Source: Vibrio sp. CAU 1672 (lineage in GTDB: Bacteria > Pseudomonadota > Gammaproteobacteria > Enterobacterales > Vibrionaceae). Taken from it: a stretch of 49,380 bases of DNA. Position numbers and translations under genes: made by a program. The notes below the pieces were generated by a model. The model was given only the letters and a program-made list of their open reading frames with translations. It had not been told where the DNA came from and did not search any database. Shown piece after piece: positions 37,639 through 47,420 of this stretch (position 1 is the stretch's first letter; every line of letters starts with the position of its first letter). Where the stretch lies: contig NZ_JARHUF010000014.1 in assembly GCF_029223195.1 (NCBI RefSeq), forward strand, positions 1 to 49,380. The letters run 5' to 3'.

Positions 37639-37824
37639 ATGTCAAATTCGATATGGTTGGCGATCGGCCTGGTGTTAATTGTGGAAGGCATCGGCCCACT
37701 GGTGGCTCCCAATGGCTGGCGCAAGATGGTGGCGCAATTAAGTCAACAACCCAACAACGATCTCAGGCGAATTGGTGGCTGCCTAGTGGTGGCGGGCAGC
37801 GTGATCGTCCTGATGGTGAGTTAA
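37639..37824 (+). CDS. yjeT: YjeT family (DUF2065) small membrane protein
   Basis: This is a 61-aa inner-membrane protein of unknown function with two hydrophobic segments, about residues 5-23 (IWLAIGLVLIVEGIGPLVA) and 45-60 (IGGCLVVAGSVIVLMV). The sequence EGIGPLVAPNGWRKMV and the NNDLRRIGG motif match E. coli YjeT. In E. coli yjeT is read in the same direction as hflC and purA; here it is on the opposite strand to both, between them, convergent with hflC and divergent from purA. An AGGAATAACG ribosome-binding site precedes the ATG. Confidence 0.88.
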   Translation: MSNSIWLAIGLVLIVEGIGPLVAPNGWRKMVAQLSQQPNNDLRRIGGCLVVAGSVIVLMVS

Positions 37825-38017
37825 GACCAATCTACCTAAGTGTCTGATCATGATTGCCGGTTAAAATCACTGATAACTGTGCTGCAGGTTTGGTCATGAG
37901 AATAACTGATTAACCGAAATCTACGCCTTGTTCTAAGCGATTTTTCCTGCGCAATTATCTGAACACCGACTTATCCAGATGGGTAGAACAGCCACGTAAC
38001 CGATCAAAAAAAAGATA

Positions 38018-38043
38018 AAAAAGGCTCCGAATGGAGCCTTTTT
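38018..38043. terminator. Bidirectional terminator between yjeT and hflC
   Basis: AAAAAGGCTCC and GGAGCCTTTTT form a perfect 11-bp stem with a GAAT loop. Poly-A on one side and poly-T on the other give T-runs in both directions. It is 26 bp from the hflC stop. Confidence 0.9.
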
Positions 38044-38069
38044 GACGAATTATGCACCATAACCTGACG

Positions 38070-39047
38070 CTATTCTGCTTGCGCACCTTGCGAGTTGTTC
38101 ATGTACTGGAAGAAGTCACTCTTCGGATCCAGAACCAAGATATCACTCTTCGAACTGAATGATTTCTCATACGCCTTAAGTGAACGCAAGAAGCTGAAGA
38201 ACTCAGAATCTTTGTTGTAAGCGTCTGAGTAAATCTTCGCGGCTGTTGCATCTGCGTCACCACGTGTTACACGTGCTGTTTTATCTGCTTCCGCTAGCAC
38301 AGTCGCCACTTCAAGCTCAGCTTGCGCACGAATCACCTCGGCTTTCTCTCGGCCTTGTGAACGGTGCTTACGGGCCACCGACTCACGCTCAGCACGCATA
38401 CGGCGGTAGATCGATTCACTGATTTCGTCCGGTAGGTTGATCTTCTTCATCCGGAAATCAACGATTTCCACGCCTAAGTCAGCCATCGCGCTATCGCGAG
38501 TACCTGTCAGAACGTTTTCCATGATCTTATCGCGTTCGCCATCAATCTCTAACGCTTCTTTCGCCGCTTCAGTGGTAACTTCTTCGCTATCAGCACTGTC
38601 TGGCAACACATCTTTATTACGTGGACCAGAAACGATTTGCTTGATTTCACGAGCACCGATTTCTGAACGAAGCACATCCGTTACTTTACGCTCTAATAGT
38701 GCTTCCGCTGTTAAGCTATTGCCCCCACCGGTTGTTAGGTAGAAGCGACCAAAATCAGCAATACGCCATTTCACGTATGTATCGATGATCACATCTTTTT
38801 TCTCAGACGTTACGAAACGGTCAGAACGGCCATCCATGGTCTGGATACGTGCATCTAGCGTTTTCACACGGTCAAAGAGAGGCATCTTGAAGTGAAGTCC
38901 AGGCTCATAGATCTTCGATACACCGTTGTCATCAAGGACACGACCAAATCGGATCACTAGGCCTCGCTCGCCTTCTTGAATAACAAACAGAGACATCAGC
39001 ATCGTCGCCAACGCGATCACTAGTACAGGGATCATTAACTTACGCAT
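38070..39047 (-). CDS. hflC: HflC, modulator of FtsH protease
   Basis: HflC is an SPFH/band-7 inner-membrane protein that with HflK forms a large periplasmic cage around FtsH hexamers and tunes its proteolysis. The protein is 325 aa. One N-terminal membrane segment (about residues 5-23, IPVLVIALATMLMSLFVI) is followed by the SPFH domain (QEGERGLVIRFGRVL to about 215) and a long helical coiled-coil region rich in Ala and Glu (ERESVARKHRSQGREKAEVI). It starts 2 bp after hflK and is last of hflX-hflK-hflC, followed by a terminator. Confidence 0.96.
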   Translation of the reverse strand: MRKLMIPVLVIALATMLMSLFVIQEGERGLVIRFGRVLDDNGVSKIYEPGLHFKMPLFDRVKTLDARIQTMDGRSDRFVTSEKKDVIIDTYVKWRIADFGRFYLTTGGGNSLTAEALLERKVTDVLRSEIGAREIKQIVSGPRNKDVLPDSADSEEVTTEAAKEALEIDGERDKIMENVLTGTRDSAMADLGVEIVDFRMKKINLPDEISESIYRRMRAERESVARKHRSQGREKAEVIRAQAELEVATVLAEADKTARVTRGDADATAAKIYSDAYNKDSEFFSFLRSLKAYEKSFSSKSDILVLDPKSDFFQYMNNSQGAQAE

Positions 39048-39049
39048 TC

Positions 39050-40243
39050 TTAGTATCTCCCTTGACGTGAACCAGTTGAACGAGATTGTGGGTCTGAAGT
39101 TGTATCAGTCTGCTGAGACTCAAGCTCAATTTGATCGTAAGCTGAAGAGGACTTCGTCTTACGTTTCGTTTGATTTTGGCCTTCACCAGCAAGCTTATCG
39201 ATCGGCAAGTACAGTAGGTTGCCACTTGATTCTGAATCAATCAGAACTTTCGATGTGCTTGAGTACACTTCTTCCATCGTATCTAGGTATAGACGGTTAC
39301 GTGTGACTTCTGGAGCTGCTTGGTATTCAGGAAGCAGTTTTTCAAACTGAGCGACCTGACCTAACGCTTCGTTAACGGTGCGCTCAGAGTAACCCAATGC
39401 TTCTTTCTTCAGACGTTCAGCACGACCTGTCGCTTTCGGAAGAATGTCGTTACGGTAAGCTTCCGCTTCACGTTCGAAACGCTCCTCATCCTCACGCGCC
39501 GCAATCGCGTCATCAAACGCATCTTTTACCTGCTCAGGCGGACGTGCAGACTGGAAGTTCACATCCACAATCATCAGGCCCATATCATAGCTGTCGATGA
39601 TCTGGTTCAGTGTCTCTTGCGTGCTCTGGCGGATTTGTTGACGGCCACTGGTCAGAATGCTGTCCATCAATGAATCACCCACGACAGCACGCAACGCTGA
39701 ATCAGTCGCCTGACGTAAGCTGTCGTCAGCATTGGTTACGCGGAACAGGTACTTGTATGGGTCTGCCACACGGTACTGTACGTCCATCGCGACGGTTACT
39801 ACGTTTTCATCTTTAGTCAGCATCAGACCCGATGAACGTAGCGATTGAATCGCCTGCACGTTCACCGCTTTATATTCATCAATAAAACGAGGACGCCAGT
39901 TCAGGCCAGGGGCAACAATACGGTCATATTTACCCAGACGCAGGACGACACCACGCTCCGCTTCGCCGATAGTGTAAAAGCCGGCAAAGACCCATACCGC
40001 AATCGCAATGAGAGCAATGACACCAAAGCCAATTGCACCACCGCCGCCGATAGGGGAACCACCGCCGCCTTTTTTACCAAACTTGCCACCCAGCTTTTGA
40101 CTCAGTTTACTGAACACTTCATCTAAATCCGGCGGACCTTGATCTCGGCCACCAGGACGCTGGCCACCACGATTATTATTACCCCAAGGGTCATTATCGC
40201 GGCCATTATTGCCGTTGTTATTTCCAGGCTCATTCCACGCCAT
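39050..40243 (-). CDS. hflK: HflK, modulator of FtsH protease
   Basis: HflK is the partner of HflC in the FtsH-associated SPFH complex. The protein is 397 aa. A cytoplasmic N-terminal tail extremely rich in Gly, Asn and Asp (MAWNEPGNNNGNNGRDNDPW) precedes a glycine-rich stretch and one membrane segment at about 70-92 (GFGVIALIAIAVWVFAGFYT). The SPFH domain begins with EAERGVVLRLGKYDRIVAPG. A Ser/Thr/Gln-rich tail ends the protein. It is translated just ahead of hflC (2-bp gap) and lies 45 bp after hflX. Confidence 0.96.
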   Translation of the reverse strand: MAWNEPGNNNGNNGRDNDPWGNNNRGGQRPGGRDQGPPDLDEVFSKLSQKLGGKFGKKGGGGSPIGGGGAIGFGVIALIAIAVWVFAGFYTIGEAERGVVLRLGKYDRIVAPGLNWRPRFIDEYKAVNVQAIQSLRSSGLMLTKDENVVTVAMDVQYRVADPYKYLFRVTNADDSLRQATDSALRAVVGDSLMDSILTSGRQQIRQSTQETLNQIIDSYDMGLMIVDVNFQSARPPEQVKDAFDDAIAAREDEERFEREAEAYRNDILPKATGRAERLKKEALGYSERTVNEALGQVAQFEKLLPEYQAAPEVTRNRLYLDTMEEVYSSTSKVLIDSESSGNLLYLPIDKLAGEGQNQTKRKTKSSSAYDQIELESQQTDTTSDPQSRSTGSRQGRY

Positions 40244-40288
40244 TAGAAAGCTCCATCATTAAATATGACGTTATACTGTAGCAGTCCT

Positions 40289-41578
40289 TTAAGTGACTAT
40301 AAAGTCAGTCAAAACTGCCCCTTCTCTTTTTTCAAGTCTAGACCAATCTACTTGCTGCATTCGAATATCGATCAACAAGTTACCATCCTGGTCATATTCC
40401 TCGCGTTGAATACATTTCATTTGAAAAAACGTACTACGGAATCGACCCTGATACTGTGGAGGAATTCGCAACTGCAGCTCTACCATTTGTGACGCTAAAC
40501 GCTCGGTCAGCGCCTCAAACAGCAGCTCAATGCCCACCCCTTCCATCGCAGAAACCCAAACCGCGCGGGGAACGCCTTCCTCATCACGCTCAATGCGGGG
40601 TTTCTGCTCATCTAGATTGTCGATCTTGTTCATGACCACCAAAGTCGGCACTTCATGCGCATCGATCTCTTCTAGAACATCATAGACAGCTTGAATATTC
40701 TCACGAAAACGCTCATCACTGGCATCTACAACATGTAACAAAATGTCAGCTTCTTGTGTTTCCTGCAAGGTTGCCTTAAAAGCGGCCACCAAATCGTGAG
40801 GCAAATGCCGGATAAATCCGACCGTATCGGCCAAGATAGCCGGGCCAACGTCTGCTAGTTCTATTTTACGTAATGTAGGGTCAAGAGTAGCAAACAACTG
40901 ATCCGCCGCATACACACCGGCTTCGGTGATACGGTTGAACAGCGTCGATTTTCCCGCATTGGTGTAACCAACCAGCGAAATTGTTGGAATTTCAGCTCGG
41001 CTGCGGGCTCGGCGGCCTTGCTCACGCTGTTTCGCCACTTTGTCTAAGCGGCGCAAGATAGCTTTGATTCGATCACGCAACAGACGTCGGTCAGTCTCCA
41101 GCTGGGTTTCCCCCGGGCCGCGTAAACCGATCCCGCCTTTTTGCCTTTCCAGGTGCGTCCAACCACGAATCAGTCGAGTCGAAAGATGGCGAAGCTGAGC
41201 CAGCTCAACCTGTAGCTTACCTTCGTGAGTTCGTGCTCGCTGAGCAAAGATATCCAGAATAAGACCAGTGCGGTCGAGAACCCGACATTTGCACAGCTGT
41301 TCGAGGTTACGTTCTTGGGCAGGAGAGAGGGCGTGATTAAAAATCACAATCTCAGCTTCGGACAATTGCACTGCCTGAGCAATTTCTTGAGCCTTACCCT
41401 CTCCGACATAGTATTTCGGGTGCGGGGATTGACGACTGCCAGTAACGACTTGCAGCGCCTCAACCCCGGCGGAAGAGACCAGCATCTGAAATTCAGCCAG
41501 ATCTTCCCATTCACCTTCTTGCGTGAAGTTGATATGAACAAGTACGGCTCGCTCACCGGCTTCATAACGGTCAAACAA
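40289..41578 (-). CDS. hflX: HflX, ribosome-associated GTPase
   Basis: HflX is a GTPase that binds the 50S subunit and splits stalled 70S ribosomes, for example after heat stress. The protein is 429 aa (E. coli 426). The N-terminal glycine-rich HflX domain includes QRARTHEGKLQVELAQLRHL and GGIGLRGPGETQLETDRRLL. The G domain has G1 GYTNAGKSTLFN, G3 DTVGFIRHLP and G4 NKID. The start is TTG at 41578, supported by AAGGAG eight bases upstream and the family N-terminus MFDRYEAGERAVLVHI. It lies 38 bp after hfq in the hfq-hflX-hflK-hflC cluster. Confidence 0.96.
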   Translation of the reverse strand: MFDRYEAGERAVLVHINFTQEGEWEDLAEFQMLVSSAGVEALQVVTGSRQSPHPKYYVGEGKAQEIAQAVQLSEAEIVIFNHALSPAQERNLEQLCKCRVLDRTGLILDIFAQRARTHEGKLQVELAQLRHLSTRLIRGWTHLERQKGGIGLRGPGETQLETDRRLLRDRIKAILRRLDKVAKQREQGRRARSRAEIPTISLVGYTNAGKSTLFNRITEAGVYAADQLFATLDPTLRKIELADVGPAILADTVGFIRHLPHDLVAAFKATLQETQEADILLHVVDASDERFRENIQAVYDVLEEIDAHEVPTLVVMNKIDNLDEQKPRIERDEEGVPRAVWVSAMEGVGIELLFEALTERLASQMVELQLRIPPQYQGRFRSTFFQMKCIQREEYDQDGNLLIDIRMQQVDWSRLEKREGAVLTDFIVT

Positions 41579-41616
41579 GCAATCAACTCCTTATGGTATG
41601 AAAACCCAATGAAGAC

Positions 41617-41919
<303 letters not shown>

Positions 41920-41969
41920 CTAGTGGTGCAATGCAAAAGGTACTGCTTCTGCATCTGAGCTAAACGAAT

Positions 41970-42036
41970 AAAAAAGCACTCTAAGTTAGTAGCAGTTATG
42001 AACACAAACCGCCACAAACGGTTCCATTCAGAGTGC
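41970..42036 (-). terminator. Nested stem structure with T6 tail between miaA and hfq
   Basis: On the minus strand GCACTCT (42030-42036) can pair with AGAGTGC (41976-41982) across 47 nt, followed directly by T6. Inside lies a smaller AACCG / CGGTT hairpin (42007-42023). It could be a miaA terminator or attenuator, a processing element in the hfq leader, or a small-RNA 3' end. Confidence 0.45.
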
Positions 42037-42072
42037 GTTCACGCAAAAACGATCACATTATACACAGCTAAC

Positions 42073-43005
42073 TCAGTCAGATGCTATCGCTTCTGACATG
42101 GTTTCAAACGCTTGATCAATGTTATCGCTATCTAACCAAGTTAAATCATCCCAGCTGCGTAACCAGGTGATTTGTCGCTTGGCCAATTGACGAGTCGCAC
42201 AAATGCCGCGGAAAACCGCTTCATCCCGTGTGCACTCCCCGTCTAAATACTCCCACATTTGTCGGTAGCCCACGCAGCGAATGGAAGGAAGATCCGGATG
42301 AAGATCTGAACGTGCAAACAGCACTTTCATCTCATCTTCAAAACCACCCTCCATCATTTTTTCAAAGCGCAACTCAATCCGACGGTGGAGCTCAGCCCTA
42401 TCCTTGGGGGCGATAGCAAATTGCTTAACCCGGTACGGCAGGCTCTCGCCTTTGGTCTGGGTTAGTTCAGTAAGAGTTTTACCTGAAATACGATAAACTT
42501 CCAACGCTCTCGATAACCGTTGAGGATCGTTGGGGTGGATTCTCGCCGCTGACACAGGATCAATCTCTTTGAGTTCATCGTGCAACACTGACCAACCTTT
42601 CGTCAATGCTTCTTGCTCAATTTGATGACGAATTTCAGGATTTGCAGCGGGAAGAGGTGATAAACCTTCCAGTAACGCTTTGTAATACAACATTGTCCCC
42701 CCGACTAACAGGGGAATTTTGCCTTGTGCCACGATTTGTTCCATGGCCTCTAGCGCATCACGCCTAAAATCGGCCGCCGAGTAAGATTCACTCGGATCAA
42801 GAATATCGATCAAACGATGCGGCGCTAAGCTGAGTTCACGTGCATCCGGCTTCGCGGTACCGATATCCATCCCCTGGTAGATCAACGCAGAATCCACGCT
42901 GATGATTTCTACCGGGTAGTGTTGGCGCAGGCGAATCGCTAACTCGGTTTTTCCGGATGCGGTAGGGCCCATTAAAAAAAGAGCCAAAGGTAATTTATCT
43001 GTCAT
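42073..43005 (-). CDS. miaA: tRNA dimethylallyltransferase
   Basis: MiaA transfers the dimethylallyl group to A37 of tRNAs reading UNN codons, the first step to ms2i6A. The protein is 310 aa. The P-loop is [11 protein letters not shown] at about 13-23. Other signatures are [36 protein letters not shown] and [13 protein letters not shown] (pyrophosphate and tRNA contacts), with the C-terminal [18 protein letters not shown]. Its ATG overlaps the mutL stop by 4 bp (43002-43005), so it is coupled to mutL. Gene order mutL-miaA-hfq is the same as in E. coli. Confidence 0.97.
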   Translation of the reverse strand: MTDKLPLALFLMGPTASGKTELAIRLRQHYPVEIISVDSALIYQGMDIGTAKPDARELSLAPHRLIDILDPSESYSAADFRRDALEAMEQIVAQGKIPLLVGGTMLYYKALLEGLSPLPAANPEIRHQIEQEALTKGWSVLHDELKEIDPVSAARIHPNDPQRLSRALEVYRISGKTLTELTQTKGESLPYRVKQFAIAPKDRAELHRRIELRFEKMMEGGFEDEMKVLFARSDLHPDLPSIRCVGYRQMWEYLDGECTRDEAVFRGICATRQLAKRQITWLRSWDDLTWLDSDNIDQAFETMSEAIASD

Positions 43006-44975
43006 GGTTCTAACTTGGCAATCGAAGCTGAGAAATCAACAGCCGAGACAAAATGGGGATCATCTAATGGCAATTGTCCGTGTCTGAGCTGTTCAAGTTC
43101 CGCAATAATTTGAATGGCTTCAGAAAGAGTGTAGTGGCTTTTAACCGCCGTCACCTTCAACGCCAGCCAGTCGATCAGCTCCGTTAGCAACCGCGCAGGC
43201 CCCTCGTCTCTTTCTAAGCAGGTTTGTGCGTAAGATAACAGATCTGGAACTAAATTTTGTAAGTTTTGTTGACGCAGCGGGGCAGGCACGCCCATAACCA
43301 TCAGTGCTTTGTCCTGACGCGCTTTAAACTGCAGCCCCAAACGGGAAAATGTGGCCTGATATTCTTCAGCAAACCGGATCTGGCCAGACTCAAGCTTGAG
43401 TGACAAAGGCACCAATAAAGGTTGGGTCTTCAGCGCCTCTTGCTCAGGCGTCAACTGGCCTTGAGTACGATAAAATTCCGCTCTTGGCAAAGAAACCATC
43501 GCCGCACCGCAGTCACTGCTCATCAGCACATACTGCTCATGAATCACCACCAACGCTTTACCCAGAGCCGCCACACCAGGCAAAAGCTGCTCACCCGCCT
43601 TGCGTGGCCCTGCATGGGCAGGCTGCGTTTGACCGGCCGGAAAATCCGGCGTCTGCAGCAACTCATGGTACGCTTTAACTTGTTGCTTGCTTGGTGGCGA
43701 CTCGGCATAGCGCTCTTGCTGTGCACTATTTTTCGCTGCGGGGCGTGACTCTGTCCACTCCTGACGCTGACTGATCCGCGCCTCGCGAACCGAATGTTCC
43801 CCAGCCGGCTCCGGCTGATAATCCGCCCTTCCCGGATAGGCCGGCGCTTTCTCCACCGCTTGATACACCCGCTCAGGAACGCCAGGCGGTGTGCGCGGCT
43901 CAGCATCGGTCTGTTTTTTTTTCGCTGGTTCACGGTGGTGAAAAGCCGACGCATTGACTTGCGGCTGTTCGATCACACAACTCTGGGCCAGTGCGTCCGC
44001 CAGTGCCTGATAAATAAAATCGTGCACCAGACGCGCCTGATGAAAACGCACCTCATGTTTCGCCGGATGAACATTGACATCCACCTGGTGCGGATCAATT
44101 TCGATAAACAACACATACGCGGCAAACTGCTCTGGCTTCAGGCTGGTTTCGTAGCTTTGGCGAATCGCATGGTTAATCAGCTTGTCACGCATCATGCGCC
44201 CGTTCACGTAACAATATTGCAGATCGCTTTGCTGACGGGCGCCCTCTGGCGTGGTGATCCACCCCTGCAGTTTGAGTCCGTTATGCTCCAGCTCGATACG
44301 GAGCATGTGGCGAACAAATGCATTGCCGCACACTGCAGCAATACGTTTTTCAATCTGCGGCTGGTTTTTCGCCGCCCGGTACTGACGCAGTGTTTTACCG
44401 TTGTGACGCAGATTAATCGTGACATCAAAACGGCTCAGCGCAATGCGTTTGAGTAACTCATCAATGTGTGTAAATTCGGTTTTTTCGGTGCGGAGAAACT
44501 TACGCCGGGCCGGTGTATTGAAAAACAGATCCAGTACTTCGACCGTGGTGCCAATCGGGTGGGCGGCCGGTTGCAGCTTCACCTGCATGTCCCGCCCTTC
44601 TGAATAGGCACTCCAGGCCTGCTCTTGTGCTGCAGGGCGTGAAGTCAGGGTCAGGCGCGACACGGAACTGATACTCGCCAGTGCTTCACCGCGGAAGCCC
44701 AAACTCATGATCGCTTCAAGATCATCTAAAGTGTGGATTTTTGAGGTCGCATGCCGGCTCAGTGCCAGGCCTAACTCATCTTTGATAATGCCTTTACCGT
44801 TATCCCGTACGCGGATCAGTTTGGCGCCGCCTTTCTCGATTTCAATATCAATCCGGGTCGCACCGGAATCAATGCTGTTTTCCACCAACTCTTTAACCAC
44901 CGAAGCGGGTCGCTCTACAACCTCACCAGCGGCAATCTGGTTGGCTAACCGGGCTGGCAGTATTTTTATGCTCAT
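43002..44975 (-). CDS. mutL: DNA mismatch repair protein MutL
   Basis: MutL couples MutS mismatch recognition to MutH strand incision and UvrD unwinding. The protein is 657 aa from the ATG at 44975 ([20 protein letters not shown]); a GTG four codons upstream is less likely. GHKL ATPase motifs are [14 protein letters not shown] (catalytic Glu and Asn), [16 protein letters not shown] and [11 protein letters not shown], all within the first 100 residues. A long low-conservation linker (about 340-460, rich in Pro, Gln and Glu) leads to the C-terminal dimerisation domain. No DQHAxxE endonuclease motif is seen, which is expected in MutH/Dam-type bacteria. It lies between amiB (18 bp) and miaA (overlap). 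Confidence 0.97.
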   Translation of the reverse strand: MSIKILPARLANQIAAGEVVERPASVVKELVENSIDSGATRIDIEIEKGGAKLIRVRDNGKGIIKDELGLALSRHATSKIHTLDDLEAIMSLGFRGEALASISSVSRLTLTSRPAAQEQAWSAYSEGRDMQVKLQPAAHPIGTTVEVLDLFFNTPARRKFLRTEKTEFTHIDELLKRIALSRFDVTINLRHNGKTLRQYRAAKNQPQIEKRIAAVCGNAFVRHMLRIELEHNGLKLQGWITTPEGARQQSDLQYCYVNGRMMRDKLINHAIRQSYETSLKPEQFAAYVLFIEIDPHQVDVNVHPAKHEVRFHQARLVHDFIYQALADALAQSCVIEQPQVNASAFHHREPAKKKQTDAEPRTPPGVPERVYQAVEKAPAYPGRADYQPEPAGEHSVREARISQRQEWTESRPAAKNSAQQERYAESPPSKQQVKAYHELLQTPDFPAGQTQPAHAGPRKAGEQLLPGVAALGKALVVIHEQYVLMSSDCGAAMVSLPRAEFYRTQGQLTPEQEALKTQPLLVPLSLKLESGQIRFAEEYQATFSRLGLQFKARQDKALMVMGVPAPLRQQNLQNLVPDLLSYAQTCLERDEGPARLLTELIDWLALKVTAVKSHYTLSEAIQIIAELEQLRHGQLPLDDPHFVSAVDFSASIAKLEP

Positions 44976-44993
44976 CAGCGTCACCACGCTCAG

Positions 44994-46700
44994 TTACTTG
45001 TTAGGAATGATCAAAACCTGACCAACCGCCAACTCGTCAGAGCGTAAGTTGTTCGCCTTACGGATACTGGATACGCTAACGCCGTACTGGTTGGCAATTT
45101 TACCCAGATACTCGCCCCGCGCGACCTTGTGCTTGCGAATTGGCTTATCTTTTAATGCTACTGTGATTTTCAACTTCTGCCCGACCCATAAGGTGTCAGA
45201 CTTAAGGTTATTCTCACGCCGGATATCAGCAATGCTGACTTTGTAATGGCTGGCAATCTTACCTAAAAACTCTCCCGACTTAACCTTATGAGTAATGGTT
45301 TCAGTCTCTACCGTATTCAGCTGTTCGGAAATCTGCAGCGCTTGTCCCCGGCCCGGAATAGTCAGTTTCTGCCCTATCGCCAGCCCGCTCGACTTCAACT
45401 TGTTGGCCGACATGATCGCCTTGGTGCTGGTGTGATACTTACCAGCTATCACCGACAAAGATTCTCCGCGTTTAACGGTATGCACCACTGGTTCGGCACC
45501 AGGCGAGAACACGGTACCTTCCGGCGGATTGTCTTGCAGATATTGCAACACGGCTTTTGAGATCGAACGTGCCAGTTTGTCCTGGTGAGCACGCTGGAAC
45601 AGTAAACGCTCTTCAGTAGGATTGGAGATAAAACCGGTCTCGACCAACACCGACGGGATCTGTGGTGAACGCAGCACCGCCAAACTAGTATTGATCGGTT
45701 TGGTGTTGTGTAAGTGGGCCACTTTCCCCATCTCACTCAGGATATTGTTAGCCAGCTTGTAGCCCTCTTTTTGTGAGTGGCTGAACTGCAGATCAAGCAG
45801 GGTCTGGTTAACGTTGCGGTCATTAATGTTGCTGGCAAAAGCGGTTCCAGAGCCCCCAAGCAGTTCCGACTGCTTCTCGTGATCCTCGACCCAACGGGAT
45901 ATCTCGGTATTGGCTCTGCGGGTGTTCAACACAAACACCGAAGCGCCACGGGGCTTGGGCGAAGTGAAGGCATCCGCATGGATTGAAATCAGCAAATGCG
46001 CGTCATTCTCGCGCGCGATCGCCACACGACGGTTCAGGTTGACAAAATAGTCGCCACTGCGGGTCAGTCTGGCTTTAACCCCAGGAATCGCATTTAACTG
46101 CGCGGCCAGCTTACGTGAAATACTCAGAGTGGCATTTTTCTCGTATTTGCGAGTCGGGCCGACCGAGCCAGGATCCTCTCCGCCGTGGCCGGGATCAATA
46201 ACGATCAGGGTATCCCGGGCACGCGGTACTGAACGCATGTCCTTGCTGGTTTTAGCCGGCTGGCTTGATGTTTGGGTGGCTTGAGCACTATGGGGCAGAT
46301 CAATGACTAAACGATGGCCGTATCGCCCCCCCGGAGTTGGATTCAGGGTAAAAATATTAGCACGGGCACTTTTCTTCAACTCAAAAACCAGACGATAAGT
46401 GCCACTTTCCGGCGGGGTACTTTTACGAATGCGCTTTAAAACCGGACTGTCTGAAACCGGAAGCGGTAACTTGGCTTGCATGGTGGTTTTTTTAAGATCC
46501 ACCACCAAACGATCAGGGCCGGATAATGAGAAATAGGAGTAATCGGCTTGCGCAGCTAAATCAATAACAACGCGCGTTTCATCGGGAGAGGGCCACACTC
46601 GAAAGCTCTTCACCACATTTGCCAGCGCCAGGTTGGGGAACAGCAAGAGAAAAGCGGCTGCCCATACAACCACCGCTCTAAAATTCAATAAACTCAACAT
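44994..46700 (-). CDS. amiB: N-acetylmuramoyl-L-alanine amidase AmiB with three LysM domains
   Basis: AmiB is a periplasmic zinc amidase that cleaves septal peptidoglycan so daughter cells separate, activated by EnvC/NlpD-type factors. The protein is 568 aa, longer than E. coli AmiB (445). A signal peptide (about 1-28) precedes an AMIN domain (about 30-130) and the Amidase_3 domain, with zinc ligands in [16 protein letters not shown] and in [10 protein letters not shown], and catalytic Glu in [15 protein letters not shown]. Three LysM modules follow: [20 protein letters not shown] (about 410), [20 protein letters not shown] (about 475) and [20 protein letters not shown] (about 525). It overlaps the tsaE 3' end by 7 bp. 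Confidence 0.95.
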   Translation of the reverse strand: MLSLLNFRAVVVWAAAFLLLFPNLALANVVKSFRVWPSPDETRVVIDLAAQADYSYFSLSGPDRLVVDLKKTTMQAKLPLPVSDSPVLKRIRKSTPPESGTYRLVFELKKSARANIFTLNPTPGGRYGHRLVIDLPHSAQATQTSSQPAKTSKDMRSVPRARDTLIVIDPGHGGEDPGSVGPTRKYEKNATLSISRKLAAQLNAIPGVKARLTRSGDYFVNLNRRVAIARENDAHLLISIHADAFTSPKPRGASVFVLNTRRANTEISRWVEDHEKQSELLGGSGTAFASNINDRNVNQTLLDLQFSHSQKEGYKLANNILSEMGKVAHLHNTKPINTSLAVLRSPQIPSVLVETGFISNPTEERLLFQRAHQDKLARSISKAVLQYLQDNPPEGTVFSPGAEPVVHTVKRGESLSVIAGKYHTSTKAIMSANKLKSSGLAIGQKLTIPGRGQALQISEQLNTVETETITHKVKSGEFLGKIASHYKVSIADIRRENNLKSDTLWVGQKLKITVALKDKPIRKHKVARGEYLGKIANQYGVSVSSIRKANNLRSDELAVGQVLIIPNK

Positions 46701-47158
46701 AACTCCAATTTACTGAGTAACTGCAGACCATAATCATTATTTGCCGTTACCTCAGCCACTCGCTGTTGGCCCTGATAACGAATTTCAACATCCAGGTCAG
46801 GTTGTGGTAGCAGTCCCTGCCCCTTCTCTGGCCACTCGACCAAACAAATTGCATCAGGAGTAAAATAGTCACGGATCCCCATAAACTCTAACTCTTCAGG
46901 ATCGGCCAGGCGGTATAAGTCAAAATGGTACACCTGCCACTGTTCGAGTTGATATGGTTCGACCAACGTATAAGTCGGGCTTTTTACATTGCCCTGATGG
47001 CCAAGAGCACGGACAAAACCACGGCTAAACGTCGTTTTACCTGCACCTAGATCGCCATGCAGATAGATGGTGGTTTGCTGAAAACAAAGCTGAGCGAGTA
47101 CACTGCCTAATGCGACGGTTTGTTGCTCATCCTGTAAAATAAACTGTTTCGTGCTCAT
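46694..47158 (-). CDS. tsaE: tRNA threonylcarbamoyladenosine biosynthesis ATPase TsaE
   Basis: TsaE is the small ATPase that, with TsaB, TsaC and TsaD, makes t6A at position 37 of ANN-decoding tRNAs. The protein is 154 aa. Walker A is [14 protein letters not shown] at about 35-48. The conserved stretches [10 protein letters not shown] and YHFDLYRL and Glu-rich [16 protein letters not shown], then VEWPEKG, are all present. It overlaps amiB by 7 bp. In E. coli nnr lies directly upstream; here it is absent and the next gene is the divergent queG. Confidence 0.96.
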   Translation of the reverse strand: MSTKQFILQDEQQTVALGSVLAQLCFQQTTIYLHGDLGAGKTTFSRGFVRALGHQGNVKSPTYTLVEPYQLEQWQVYHFDLYRLADPEELEFMGIRDYFTPDAICLVEWPEKGQGLLPQPDLDVEIRYQGQQRVAEVTANNDYGLQLLSKLELC

Positions 47159-47420
47159 TGATGCTTCTCTAACTAATGCTCGTTGACTATATAAAAATCA
47201 AAAGGACAGGAATAGTAAACTGTGTTGGTTTTGAGAGACAAGCGCTCTAATGTCATATATGCGAAAAAAGTCGCCGCCACTAGCCAGTCATTACTGAGGT
47301 TATGCGCATAACCACCGGAGGTGCATCTCCATAACAAATGCAGCATAGCCAACAACTCAGCCTCACTTAGTAGTAGCACCTTGATATAAGATCCGTTAAG
47401 ATCCGCCCCCATTTTCGCTA

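Noticed and set aside
47173..47412. 79-codon reading frame on the minus strand between tsaE and queG
   Set aside because: It fills most of the gap, but the sequence has no recognisable family, no good ribosome-binding site, and covers the promoter region of both divergent genes. It does not resemble Nnr, so it is not counted as a gene or a remnant.
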